From assembly GCA_003290165.1 (NCBI GenBank), contig QNQO01000197.1, forward strand, positions 248,001 through 312,000: DNA of 64,000 nucleotides. Reading direction: 5' to 3'. Positions 10,150-22,036 of this stretch are shown piece after piece. The position numbers and the translations under genes were made by a program. This stretch comes from Berberis thunbergii. Taxonomy: Eukaryota > Streptophyta > Magnoliopsida > Ranunculales > Berberidaceae. Below the pieces are notes generated by a model. It did not search any database. It saw nothing but the letters and a program-made list of their open reading frames with translations, and had not been told where the DNA came from. Position 1 is the first letter of the stretch. Every line of letters starts with the position of its first letter.

Positions 10150-11660
10150 TGACAAGGCTCACCACAACCTAACGTAAGATCGACAAGCCATCAGAGGAAA
10201 TAATGTAGTCTACAGATCCTCAATCCAGTAATGATGACGACAACTCTCCCATTAACGCATCACTGACAACTCAGGGAGAATATGCAGCCCGAATCATCGG
10301 ACCAATAGCATCTAAAAATCTGGATCCGCTACACACAATACTGTAGACAGCCCAAACGACCGACGACCATGCCATGAACCCTCGGGTAGCTTTGCTCATG
10401 GCCCAGATGACATGACAAAGATGCTGGAGAAAATCACCTAGGAACACATTCAGCCAGCCGTCCCTGATCCAGCACTGCCTCAACAAAATTCCACTATCCG
10501 AACTCAAGGAAGTGACGAAGCCCTAGCAGAACCCCAACAATGGAAACGTTGAAAGCAGCGAGCTCCACCAAGACAAGACTCCGCAATGTGGCAAAACGAT
10601 TGTTGAGATCCTATTTAGGATAGGAGTCACGGATCCCAACGTATTGTACGAGTTAGCCAAGCCACCATTATTCGACGCGCTCATGAAGAAGGCGATGCCA
10701 AAAAAGTTCACTCTGCCAAAATTCAAAGTGTACAATGGCACTACCGACCCAACGGATCACCTAAGACATTTTCACAACATGATGGCTCTAAAAGAAACCA
10801 CAGAGTCAATCCTATGCAGAACATTCCCAACCAGCCTCACGTCCACAGTAATGAACTGGTTTAACAGCCTACCGTCGAGGTCAATATACTATTTCCAGGC
10901 CTTAGCCACCACTTTCATTACCAGATTCATTGGGAGCCAGCGGATGAGGAAATAAACCCACTACCTCTTGCACATCTCGAAAGCCCAAAGAAATAATACG
11001 AGAGTATGTCACCCACTTCACCAACGAGTTAACTATGATTGATGGATGCAGCGACGAAAGGCATGGTGGTACCTCCAAAAGGCATGGTGGTTCTGCTGAA
11101 ATTAGCAAAGAAACATATCTCCCTCGAAGAAATGAAAGCTGTGAGGATAAAGAATGAGCAAGAGAGGGAGAACCATTTGAGGAAACGAGAGAGGTGAGAT
11201 GAAAGAAGGCGAGATAATGGACCACAGGAGGACAACAATCATTCAAATAAACATCAGAGTGACGATCGTACTGAGTCCAACCAGTGGGAATCTAGGAAAT
11301 TGTAATCGACACAGCCCAGTCATGAGCGAATAACCAGCGTAATGAGGAAAGAGTACAAACCGTACACAACCTTAAAAACAAGCCGAACCGACAGCTTAAA
11401 ACTCATATCGAACTGGGAGAATGTCAACTAGCCAACCAGGATGAAAGGAGACCCGAAAGGTTGAGACAATAGCAAGTACTACTCTTCTCACAAGTATCAC
11501 GGACATGATACCGAGGACTGCTACAAGTTAAAAGAAGAAATTTAGCATTGGATCTAAAGAGGACGACTGGACGATTTTATCGACATATCATACAAACAAT
11601 TCAAAGGTAAAGAAAAAGAAGACGTTGCAATCACAATATCAAAATAACAACCAAGGGAAT
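10150..11660 (+). pseudogene. Ty3/gypsy gag, decayed
   Basis: The clearest stretch is 10644-10955: LPKFKVYNGTTDPTDHLRHF, then CRTFPTSLTSTVMNWFNSLP, then LATTFITRFIGS. These are the order and spacing of the retrotransposon gag domain (Retrotrans_gag) in plant gypsy elements. Reading in other frames, about 11478-11545 gives YYSSHKYHGHDTEDCYKLKEEI-like sequence, the Cys/His region seen after the gag core. Stops and frameshifts occur on both sides of the 10644-10955 segment. No protease, RT or integrase follows before the tandem array at 12180, so this copy is gag-only. A 40-bp direct duplication ('cctatatcgaagttgaaa') lies at about 11685-11740. Confidence 0.8.
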
Positions 11661-11740
11661 TGATATATGCTCTACACTACATACCTATATCGAAGTTGAA
11701 ATCACAATATCAAAATAACATACCTATATCGAAGTTGAAA

Positions 11741-12179
11741 GGTCATCCCTCTGGAGGCGACTACCCAAACCAACTCGAAGACCCTAACAGCAGATACAAA
11801 TTCAGCCAAAGTTGCTTATAAGGGAATTAACAACGATAAACTTTATCAAGACCTGACAAGCAATGCCAAACATGAAGCAATAACGGTCCAAGTGAATAAG
11901 GTCATAAATTAAAAAGAACAGTAGAGGCACGGGACGCCAACACGAGGATAGACATTAGCAACGCAAGAATAAAAGAAGAAACGGTCCACATTATAACAGA
12001 GCCACTCTAGAAAAATGACTGCTATAAATGGTCAAAGAATCAATAAAGTTTCATTTTCGGAATTGACATCTCACAAAGGCGAATAGCTTCATAGCAAAAC
12101 TATACGAAACAATTGGCGTAAAAAGCCCAAAAGGAATCAGGATGCAAGTTGGGTATTCACAATAAACTTCTGGTCTGAT
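11741..12179 (+). other. Element internal region, no gene recognised
   Basis: Sequence between the gag remnant and the 70-bp array. Several frames contain short open pieces, but I see no protease, RT or integrase motif. It is part of the gypsy element by position only. Confidence 0.5.
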
Positions 12180-13060
12180 CAACCAAAAAAGTAAAAGTTG
12201 GACGAACAAGTCAACTAAATAAAATGACTTTGGGTTGACTAGAGTGTCGCACTAAACGAAGCAAGAGTTGGACACCCGAGTCAACTAAACAAAGAAACTT
12301 TGAATTGACCGAGATGTTGAGTCAAAGAAGTAAAAGTTGGATGAAAGAGTCAACTAAATAAAATGACTTCGGGTCGACTAAAGTGTCGATCCAAACAAAG
12401 TAAGAGTTGGACACCCGAGTCAAATAAACAAAGAAACTTCGAATCAAATGAGATGTCAAGTTAACAAAATAAAAGTTGGACGAACAAGTCAACTAAGTAA
12501 AATGACTTCAGGTCGACTAGAGTGTCGATCCAATGAAGTAAAAGTTGGACACCTAAGTCAACTAAACACAGAAACTTCGAATCGCCAGAGATTTCGAGTT
12601 GACGAAGTAAAAGCTGGACGAACGAGTCAACTAAGTAAAATGACTTTGGGTCTACTAGAGTGCCACACCAACAAAGTAAAAGTTGGACACCCGAGTCAAC
12701 TAAATGCAGAAACTTTGAATCGACCGAGATGTCCAGTTGACGAAGTAAAAGTTGGACGAACGAGTCAACTAAGTAAAATGACAATGGGTCAACTAGAGTG
12801 TCGCACCAACGAAGCAAAAATGAATGAGTCAACTAAACACACGAACTTCAAATCGACGAAGATGTAAGTCAATAAAGTTGAGAGAACGATTCAACTAGAT
12901 GCAGAAACCTCAAATTGATCGAGATGCTAAGCTAATGCAGTAACAGATGGAACAAACGAGTCAATTAAGTAAAACAACTTTGTGTCAACTGAATCGTCGA
13001 GTTAGCAAAATAAAGATCGAGCGCATAATTCAACATAGTAGAAGACAAACAAACAAAACA
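12180..13060 (+). repeat. Higher-order tandem array: about 70-bp monomers in an A-B (140-bp) arrangement
   Basis: Monomer A contains 'aaaagttggacgaacgagtc', then 'aaaatgactttgggtcgac', then 'agagtgtcg'. Monomer B contains 'gttggacacccgagtcaac', then 'aaacttcgaatcgaccga' and 'gatgtc'. They alternate from about 12190 for some five A-B pairs and decay after 12890. The minor frame differences are small enough that a 139-codon frame stays open at 12448-12867, but this is repeat, not a gene. The array lies inside the gypsy element, between gag and the antisense ORF. Confidence 0.88.
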
Positions 13061-13266
13061 ACTTTCCACAAAAGTTTAGAGATGATAAACACGAGATCAA
13101 GACATGCGTGCTAAAGCATAGGAAAATTCAAACCACCAATCGATTGCTACAGACATATATGTGAAACATCAAAGCCAAAACACAAATTATCACGACAACG
13201 ACAGACGAACAAAGTCAACACGAAGAAAAAATCCATTCAATTACATTCGAATGTAGCAATGAAAGA

Positions 13267-14893
13267 CTAAGGGGAAAGATTAATAACGTCCTCCGCAATA
13301 CCACCTGCAGGAACCGGTTGATCGACATGAACTCTTTCTTCAGGAGGAGGAGGCTCTTCAGCCATTGGATCACCCGAAAGATTTTTTGCACCTTCGTCAT
13401 CTTCAAAGATTCGATAGACCAGATGATGATATTGAGACAAGTTGACACCGAGACCCTCAATATAATTCAGAAGCTCAGTCTGACCATCAACAATGCGCTA
13501 CCAATCTCCCACCTCCATAACACGGAGTCTATCCTTAACAGAGGAACGCGCTACCAATCTCCCACTTCTTACCACGATGAGTTGGCCCTCGAAAATAGTG
13601 AGCATCATAGAAGAATCGGCCTTGGCCTCGTCAAGCGAAGACAACAATTGCTCCACCTTTTTTCAGCAACGTCGCAATTGTTAGAATTCTTTATCGTGGT
13701 CCACGCAGCCTCTTCATGAAGTGCCTTCTCAGTGAAAAGCTTTTTTTCCACATTGTAAAAATGTGTGTGGATGCATTTTAGGTCAGCTCTTAGCGATTCA
13801 AGCACGGCGACGGATCGATCCCGCGTACCTTCCACCTCGACCAACGTCGCCTCAGCAACCTCAGCCACTTTGATCTGTTTAGAGCATCACGCTTTTAAAG
13901 CGTCATACTGGTAAAAAACATAGGAGAATATCAGTACCAGTACGGAGAGCTTCCTCTCCAAACAAACCATAAGATTGTGATTAACCTGATGACTCAAGCC
14001 CATCACTCCTACATAGGCAAGATGGGTCATCCCGTCCATTATAAGCCTGACACCATCCTCAAGATGAAAGTTCGGTTCAACACGAACATCGAAGATCTCT
14101 CCACCGACCGTTAGTGCCATTCATTAATAGTATGGAGAAACTGCCACCCACCACAGCCAGAAAAGAAGGACTCAAATAATAGCAAACGGAACTAATGACA
14201 ATCTCAACAATAGCAAAAGAACTCAAATAAGCTGCGGAAGGAATGATCTTCATCACTCCATCAGCGAGAAGGGAAGAAGGACAAGACTGCCAAGCTCCTT
14301 AGATTGAACAACAGCTAATTGGAGCATCTTGTCATCTAAGAACCGAGGATCCTCATCAGAACACTTGATAATGTCAAGGCCGCCATAAGCGGAGAGAAGC
14401 TTTTTTTCCCCTCTTCTCCAAACCCAACTTCATCTTTTCCTCCTCCTACAGAGAGCAGTGGTCTTTCCTCGAAGGATCTCTATCGAAAAAATCCAAATAA
14501 AGAGATGTGTAATGCACAGAATCAACAAGTCGTTTCTTCTTCGAAACATGGTTGGAAGGCAGAAACAATCGATTCGGTGGACCAACAGGCCTCGATACTT
14601 TTCTCTTCCTAAAAAAGGATCGGTAGCACTATGGATAGAAGCATTGAGATTCGTAACACCCGAGCTCACTCTCTTATCAACGACAAAGTCATTACCTTCA
14701 ACAGCGGCAGTACAGGCAGCGATCTCTGCAGCCTGCCTCTTAGTTAACAAAGCCTGTTCGATCTCACTCATGTTGTATAGACTACTGCGCCTCACCATAT
14801 CATTAGTAAGATATGTGTCTAATGGAACTATTGAAACCTCCATGAAGCGTTCACTGATAGCTTGTTCCTCAGCAGTCAATTTCAGATTTTTTT
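13267..14893 (-). pseudogene. Decayed antisense ORF of the second gypsy element
   Basis: Minus-strand pieces: 14890-14500 (KLTAEEQAISERFMEVS and onward, Ala/Glu-rich, then FLGREKYRGL), 14120-13887 (a segment ending LEDGVRLIMDGMTHLAYVG), 13868-13605 (a coiled-coil-like region, VEGTRDRSVAVLESLRADL) and a Pro/Glu-rich acidic tail (PMAEEPPPPEERVHVDQPV) with a stop at 13267-13269. Frames are broken between pieces. The layout (charged N-terminal part, a short GM-[ST]-HL-x-x-V pattern, coiled coil, acidic tail) parallels the antisense ORF at 1852-4178, where that pattern reads LILGMSHLSHVV. Similarity is short, so homology is likely but unproven. The upstream end is lost at the copia junction near 14893. 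Confidence 0.55.
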
Positions 14894-15910
14894 TCTTAAT
14901 AGGAACCAATTTCTGGGTGCTTGTTTGAGTCTGTAAAGGGACTTGTGAAATAGACACACAAACTTCTTTCTCTGTCAACAAAGTCCTGATGGTGGCTTCT
15001 TGTACACTTCTTCATGCAAATCACCATAAAGGAAAGCATTGTTAACATCCATTTGAAATAGTAGCCAATTTCGAACAGATGCCAAGGCAAGGAGACAACA
15101 AACTGTGGTTAACTTAGCAACTAGAACAAAAGTCTTGTGATAGTCCAAGCCTTCTTTTTTAACATATCCCTTGGCTACCAAACGTGTTTTGTGTCGTTCT
15201 ACTGAGCCATCTGAATTATATTTGATTCGGAAAACCCACTTGTTGCTTATGGGACGATGATTGTGAGATAATGGAACTAGGGACCATGTCTTTCGATTTT
15301 CAAGGGCGGTGAGCTCAGTCTGCATTGCTTCACACCACTTTGGATCACATAGTGCATGTTCATATGTTGTAGGCTCAAGAATGATAGAAATTGTGTTAAC
15401 AAACAACTGATGAGAAGGAGATAATGACTGGTAGGAAAAAAAGTTTGATAATTGATATTTAGTACTTGACCAAGAAAGAAAGACTTGCATGCAATTGTAG
15501 AGGAAGATGACATACCAACTTGGCCACAATGAAAGTCACGAAGAAGAACAGAGGGTTGTCTAGGTCGTTCGCTGCGATGAAGAATAGGAGAAGATGTGTT
15601 TAAGTGTGAAGAAGGAGAAGATAATGGCAAGGAAGATGTTGTTGGGCTTGGTGATGATGGTGAGAGATCATGAGAAGAATGAGATGAAAGAGAAGATGTC
15701 TTGGTTGATGAGTTAGGGTAGAAGATGAAATTGGAATTGGAGTATCATTGAAGTCGGGAGATATGGAAGGTAGAGAGATTGATGGTGAAGAATTGGATGA
15801 AGTGGGAGTGGAAAAAGGAAATGTACTTTCATGGAAAACAACATCCCAGCTAGTGAAGAACTATCGAGTGGTAAGATCATAAACTCGGTAAGCTTTTTTA
15901 CCAGAAGGAT

Positions 15911-17161
15911 CATCATCATCATCATCAAAGCCCATTCCCAAGATTTTCGGGGTCGGCTACATGGATTTTGGTTCTCCAAGCAATGCGATCTTCCCACATA
16001 TCCTCGCTTAATCCAAGTTCAATGATATCTTCATTCACCGCCTTCATCCAAGTTTTCAACGGTCGTCCCCTCCGTCTACACCCTCCATTAACTTGCCAAT
16101 CTAGACATTTTCTAATTGGCACCATGCTTGGTCTCCTCCGCACATGACCAAACCAAGTTAAACGTCTTTCTCTAATTTGTCCTCTATGGGCGCTACACCT
16201 AAGTATCTCCTAATTCTTTCATTTCTAATTTTATCCTTGCGAGTTTTACCACACATCCACCTTAACATACGCATTTCTGCTACTGCCATCCTATGCGTAT
16301 GTTGTCCCGTAGTAGCCCAACATTCTGAACCGTATAGCATGGTTGGTCGAACAATTGTCTTATACATTTCCCTTTTAGCCTTACAGGCATCCTTCTATCG
16401 CATAATACTCCTGACGCCATTCTCCATTTCAACCAACCAGCTTTAATCCTATGGTCTACATCTTCTCCAATAGCCCCATTCTTTTGAATTATAGATCCTA
16501 AATATCGAAAAGCCTCACACTCTGGGACCTCTACACCTTCGATCTCAATTGCATTACTTCTCCCTCTCGGTTCACAACCGAATTGCACACTAGATACTCC
16601 GTCTTCGAACGGCTAATTTTAAAACCTTTACTCTCTAAAGACTCCAACCACTTAACTAATTTCTGACCTAAACCTGCACTAGTCTCATCCATTAAGACAA
16701 TATCATCTGCAAATAACATGCACCAAAGTACATCTTATTGCAGATGTCTCGTCAACTCATCCATGACCAAAGCAAAGAGATATAGACTTAACGCCGACCC
16801 TTGATGTAGTCCTACTGACACTAAAAATTCACTGGACATCCCACCTACTGAGCAAACACTTGTTATAGCCCCTTCATACATATCCTTAATGATATCGACA
16901 TAACATTGAGACACTTTTTTCCTTTCAAGCACCCACCAAATTAACTCCCTAGGGATCCTATCATATGCTTTCTCCAGATCAATAAAAACCATATGCAAAC
17001 TCTTACGTGCCTCTCGATATTTTTCTATAGTTTGCCTAAGCAGGAAGATGGCCTCCATAGTAAATCTACCGGCATAAATCCAAATTGATTCTCCGAAACC
17101 GTGGTTAAACTCCAAAGTCTTCGTTCTATAACCCTCTCCTAAAGTTTCATCGTATGACTAA
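15911..17161 (-). mobile_element. 5'-truncated RTE-clade LINE inserted in the copia element
   Basis: Reverse-transcriptase pieces down the minus strand: 17115-16735 (TMEAIFLLRQTIEKYREARK, then FIDLEKAYDRIPRELIWW, then GLHQGSALSLYLFALVMDEL), 16719-16531 (MLFADDIVLMDE, the catalytic FADD box), 16588-16280 and 16367-16158 (FRYLGSIIQKNGAI; MLYGSECWA; RMLRWMCGKTRKDKIRN) and 16143-15925 (GRPLKTWMKAV). This order is typical of plant RTE elements. The 3' end is a short (GAT)n run at 15911-15926, typical of RTE 3' tails, rather than poly-A. Flanking duplications are tttttaccagaaggat (15895-15910) and tttttactagaaggat (17162-17177), 15 of 16 identical. The endonuclease region is missing; frameshifts make it inactive. 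Confidence 0.9.
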
Positions 17162-17323
17162 TTTTTACTAGAAGGATATCCAACAAAAATGCATCGACGA
17201 GCTCATGGTGAAAATTTGGCCAAAGGTTGCAAGTTGGTGGCATAACAAAGACAATGAAAGCACGTATGTGTGTATAAGTGGGAGGTTCGCCATATAAGAA
17301 CTCATATGGTGATTTATGGTTCA

Positions 17324-19298
17324 TGATAGGAGCATAATTATGCTATTTTAGTACCATATTTCTATATATAATTTTTTTATTTCTTGTTAATTATGGTACT
17401 AATTGCTATTTTTCGTGTTTGTGTAGGTTTCCCATAACAAGATTCCACAATAGAAGCAAATTGGCAATTTAGAAATACTAATTGCAAAAGGAAACTACGC
17501 AAAGAAGAAAACCGTGAAGAAAACTATTATAAAAGGAATGATACCTGCCTTGAAGCAATCATGCTTGCAACCACAACAAGCCATCATCCATCCACAGCCT
17601 CTTCGCCTCCTTGCAACCACAGCCTCCTTCTTCCACCCATCCTCGCAGCCGTAAGCCATCACGAACCCATCCTCACAGATCCCTCATCGCAGCAGTCCCT
17701 CAGCTACAACAAGCCTCCATTCTTCCTTCATCTTCCTCTTCTCCTTCACAAAATCCACAACACAACCATTGTCGTCCCTCATCTTTGTCTTAGTTCATCA
17801 TCCAACCACCTCCATCACCCCCTTCTCCTTCCTAACACCCACACACAACCCTAACCCATCGATCGACCCTTCACCGTCCTTTCATCACCATCGCAGACTT
17901 CTCTCTACCACCACGCTTGCAACCACAACAAGTCATCATCCAACCACAGCCTCCTCCTCGCAATAGTCCATCAAGCATCCACAGCCACAACAAGCCTCCA
18001 CCCTTCATCGCCTTCGTCTCTCTATTTGTTGAAAATCAGGAAACCCTAGCCCATCATCGAAACCACATCGCCCTACTTCGCTCCCTTCAAGCCATGCCAA
18101 ACAACCATCGTCCTCCTCTTCATCATCTCACCACAAAACTCATCAAAGAACACCTCACCGGACCGTAACCACTCTTTCTCGAAACAGCAACATCGCCATC
18201 CCCATCAAAACCTTCGCGCACAGAAACCCTTGTCTCAGTCGCTCTCTCTCGCTGTCCCTGATCGTCTCCATCCATTGTCACCGTCTTCATCTTTCTCAGT
18301 GTCTCGTCACGCACACAACCGAAGCAGCAAAAGATCCAAAGATCATGAGGAAGGAGCAGATCGAAGGAGAAAGGAAAGATATTAGTTTATCTCTTCCTCT
18401 CTATTATTCGCACCCCTGAAGACTTTCTCTACCACCACGCTTGGCGACGGTGTTTTTCATCTCTAAACCTTTTTTTACTTATTTCAGTTTGATATTTGAT
18501 TATGGATTATTGTTTGAACATAATTAATATGTCTAGCTAAACTCCTCTTAGTTAGGGGTGGGTTCAAGCCTCGAACATGTGTTTTATGAATTAATTGTGT
18601 TTTGCTTAATTGAACTTTTATTTGAATGTTTGTTATGGTGACCAACTTAGTAAGCATGCTAGGATCTGGGGCTAGAGTATAGGAGAATTTCACCTAATTG
18701 TTATAATCTTGTACTCACAAGTAGTAAATACCAAGAAACGCTGGTAAGGTTAAGTAAATACCTAGGTAAGAACAAGATGTTGATCATACTTGTAATTGCC
18801 TAGTCAGTATTCATATTTTTCACAAAACTTAATGATCTTAGATTGTTATCTAACTTGCGATTCTTGATTAGATAGCATGATAAAAATAGTTTGAAAGTGA
18901 CGCTAAGTTTAATTCAACGAACTTGGGAAAATAATAAGATTAATGCAGTGTTGATCACGGTTAATCTTGAGCATTGTCACTCACGAATTAGCAAGTGATT
19001 ATTGAAGATTGATTTATGAGCATATGTTTGGTGTGTGGAGATAAACCCTTAGCTAATTTCTCATCTTTGCCATCCCTTTAGTTTTATTAACTTTATATTA
19101 ATTTGTAATTATTTTCATAATTTAAGTTAGAAAATCTAATCCCCCATTATTTACTTAATTAGGTTGTTAGTTATCTTTTAGTTATTCTTAGTGCTAGTTG
19201 GCAAGCACTCTAATCCCTGGTCCTGAGCGATCCCTACTTATTATATACTCAATCACAAAGCAGGGTATTAAGTTGTGTGCTACTAAAAAAGTGCATCA
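17324..19298. mobile_element. 1975-bp solo-LTR-like insertion in the copia integrase
   Basis: Starts TGATAGGAGCAT and ends GTGCATCA (TG...CA with short inverted ends), flanked by gttca on both sides (17319-17323 and 19299-19303). Excising it with one gttca restores the copia integrase frame exactly. No gag or pol motif lies inside. 17560-18300 is C/A/T-rich and gives long His/Pro/Ser frames that I do not regard as genes. Length, ends and 5-bp duplication fit a solo LTR of a large gypsy (Athila/Tat-like) element. A short non-autonomous element is the alternative. Confidence 0.8.
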
Positions 19299-21561
19299 GT
19301 TCAAAACTGGGGTAAGAAGTCGATTTATGAGATAAGTGGTAGTGAGTGAGCTTTCACCCCAGAATTTCAATGGTAAATTTGCTTGAAATCTAAAGGCATG
19401 GCCGACATTGAGAAGGTGTCGATGCTTTCTTTCGACAACACCATTTTGTTTAGATGTGTGTGGACATGAACTTTGAAACATGATGCCAAGATTAGAGAAA
19501 AATGGCTTTAAAGAAGTGAATTCTAGACCATTATCACTCTGTATGCTTTTAATTTGACAGTTAAATTTAGTGTTGACAAAAGTGATGAATGTTTTTAACA
19601 AGCTCTGTGTTTCATATTTGATTCTCATAAGAAAAATGCACGTAAAACGGGTGTAGTCATCTACAATACTTAAGAAATAGTGAGCACTAATGTGTGTTTC
19701 AATTTTAGGTGAGCCCCAAATATCACAATGTATAAGATCAAAAGAATGAGTACTTTGAATAGAGCTTATAGGAAAAGATAACCTTGTTTGTTTTGCCAAA
19801 AGATAACCTTGTTTGTTTTGCCAAAGGACAAACATCACATGAATTTTAAGGACCATGAAGAAAATATGGAATTATTTTGGACAGAAACTGAGAAGGCAAT
19901 TTGGATGGATGTCCTAGTCTTTTATGCCAAATAGTTGTTGATGAGAAAGAGACTTGATATGAGGTTGTTGAAGGCGGATGCAAATCTGATTGTGATATAA
20001 GATAGTGCAGTCCCTTACTCTGCTTCCCCAGGCCAATCATCATCTTCGTAGCTAGGTCCTGCAATATACAAAAAGTAGGAAAGAAGTGAATGGAACAATT
20101 GAGGGAAGATGTGAGTTGACTGACAAAAAAAAAAAAAAGGTTCACATAAAATGAGGGTGCACAGAGACCATCATGAACACATAGTTTTTGTGTAATATGT
20201 GATGAACAAACACTTGTGATTTTTTCATAAGAACCATTTGGTAAGGTGACTTGAGAAAACATAGGAACATTGACTTTATCTATGACTGAAGTAGCTATAT
20301 GATTTGTAGCACCACTATCAATGATCCAGTTAAGAGACTTGAAATTTTGGGATGTGGATGATGAACAAAATGGAGTAGAGTTACATGTATAATTGGCTGA
20401 GAAAGTGGATTTTTCTTTTCGGAAAAAAGTTTTGATTTGTGAGAATTCTTCGATAGTGAATTGAATAGGTTGATCAGAAGTTTGGGCGGCCTTGGTGACT
20501 ATGTCAGATGATTCAACTCCCATTTGATTTGCCAAAACCTTTCGAGCTCAATTTGGAGGTTGTACATCCTTGTCGTGAAGTTTGTGTCCACTAGAAAATC
20601 CAATCAAATAAAAGCATTTATCCACTGTATGTGTAGTTCCATCACAATAGGTACAATGAAGCATTTTCTTAGACCTTTGTGTCTTCGATGAGCCAGGCGT
20701 CCAAGTCCGAGAGGAATTCTGCCGTTGTGAAGTAGAATTTGATTGTATGACATTCATGGCATGAACCTGTTCAGTAGTCTTGTGTTCAGCTAGTCCTATT
20801 TGTTTTTCTTCCACACATAAAAACGAATATGCTTTCTTAACAGTTGGTAAAGGGTGCATACGCATGAGTTTCCCTCTAACAGTTGAATATGTCTCATTCA
20901 AGACCATAAGAAACTGTCTAAGGTTCGCCCTTTCTTCTTTGTCTGGCAGTTGCTTGAGTCCTCCACAAGTGCATGGAATAGCTGGACCACACATTTTCAA
21001 GTCATCCCATAGCGTTTTTATCTTGGTGTAATATGTGAAGATGGAATCCTGATTTTGCTTTAACTCCACAATGGACCGTTGAATCTGATAGTGATGAGAA
21101 AAATCACTTTGTGAGAATCGTTCTTGCAGATCCAACCAGATTTCAAAAGAAGTTTCCACATAGAGGACACTATTGGCAAGCTCTTGATTTAAAGAGTTAA
21201 GAATCCAATAGAGAACCATATCATTGCATCATTGCCACAAGGAATATTTAGGATCAGATTCAGTTGGTGTAGGTATAGTCCCTTTGATGAATTCCAGTTT
21301 GTTTTTGGCACTAAGACTCACCAACATGGAATTGGTTCCATCAAGAACCTTTAGCACAAGAATCATACTTGGATGGTCTAAGACATGGATAAAAAGAATA
21401 TAAGATGGGTCAATGGTGAAAAAAGACATGGTTTGATGAGTAGTATTTTGGTTTTCTTGGTTGATGGTTTTGTTGGTGTTGGGAGTGCTTTGGATGACAC
21501 TTAGTGAATCAGTATCCTCCATAAAAATTTGTGGAAGCTTGGTAGAAACGTTAGGATCAAC

Positions 21562-21573
21562 GCTCTGATACCA
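21562..21573 (-). promoter_or_regulatory. Copia primer-binding site (initiator-Met tRNA type)
   Basis: The minus strand reads TGGTATCAGAGC, the standard initiator tRNA-Met-complementary site of plant copia elements. It lies between the gag start (21522) and the LTR (from 21574). Confidence 0.9.
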
Positions 21574-21854
21574 CGAAAACTTAAAAATGAGAAAATGTAT
21601 TTATGTTTATTGATGTTGATCATTACAAAGACGGTATATATACATAGAATAAAGTCTACATAGAATGAGATTATTCTAAGGAGCTATACATAAGAGGAGA
21701 TTATTTTGTGCATGTAAGGCTGAGATCTTTACAAAATATTCAAAGATATTCACAGAATATGCTGAGTATCAAATCAAATCAAATCTCAACAAAATATGTT
21801 GAGATCATCACAGAATATGTTGAATATCCAATTAAATCAAATCAAATCTCAACA
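21574..21854 (-). mobile_element. 5' LTR of the first copia element
   Basis: On the minus strand it starts TGTTGAGATTTG at 21854 and runs to the primer-binding site, about 280 bp, with an internal 'tatatatacc' box near 21635 as candidate promoter. The first 80 bp contain a repeated 'caacatattttgttgagat'-like motif. The matching 3' LTR is missing because the element is truncated at about 14894, so divergence cannot be measured. Confidence 0.75.
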
Positions 21855-21917
21855 ATTTAGACATATGCATTCCTATAAGACTTGTACAAAACAGTCTTCT
21901 TTGTGCTCACCAAACAT

Positions 21918-22036
21918 CTAATATGAAAAGTCAACGCACGCATCTCGAAGGAAATGAACGGCTTTCACCTCGCCACGTCATTTCCCTCGCTCGTTTCCTC
22001 GCCCTTTCCCTCGACATTTAGAATTTCTCATATTAG
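21918..22036. mobile_element. Small MITE or foldback element, 'cctcgacatttagaat' family
   Basis: Short terminal inverted repeats CTAATATGA (21918-21926) and TCATATTAG (22028-22036) enclose a C/T-rich block with 'cctcgctcgtttcctcg' and 'cctcgacatttagaat'. The second motif recurs inverted at 46951-46966 and, less exactly, near 44670 and 44830. No duplication was confirmed. 22037-22975 holds no gene I can support: a minus-strand 76-codon frame (22258-22028) overlaps this element and is unassigned. Confidence 0.5.

Larger units (their letters stand above)
14894..21522 (-). pseudogene. Ty1/copia gag-pol, 3'-truncated and interrupted by two insertions
   Basis: Minus-strand order from 21522: gag N-terminus; gag (21219-20548, UBN2-like, with a Cys-rich CTYC-x-GTTHTVDKC knuckle near 20620); protease (WIIDSGATNHI, near 20310); GAG-pre-integrase (IWHKRLGHPS, near 19900); integrase core (19856-19304, with DYTRF, IQSDNGLEF, HTSKQNGVVERKHR); integrase C-terminal KSPYEFLYG (17318); linker with RSERPRQPSVLLRDF; and RT (15470-14900, NKWVFRIKYNSDGSVERHK, QMDVNNAFLYGDL and, in another frame, KSLYRLKQAPRNWF). 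RT stops after that point, so the YVDD core, RNase H and 3' LTR are missing. Coding is split by an LTR-like insert (17324-19298) and a LINE (15911-17161); removing either with one duplication copy restores the frame. Confidence 0.92.

Noticed and set aside
12448..12867. 139-codon frame with repeated KVGRTSQLSKMT peptides
   Set aside because: It is the translation of the 70-bp array; both strands stay open because the unit is near a multiple of three.
14458..14928. 156-codon plus-strand frame
   Set aside because: Shadow of the minus-strand antisense ORF and copia RT.
17561..18168. Several His/Pro/Ser-rich plus-strand frames of 60-97 codons
   Set aside because: C/A/T-biased composition in the solo-LTR-like insert produces open frames in several registers; no conserved motif.
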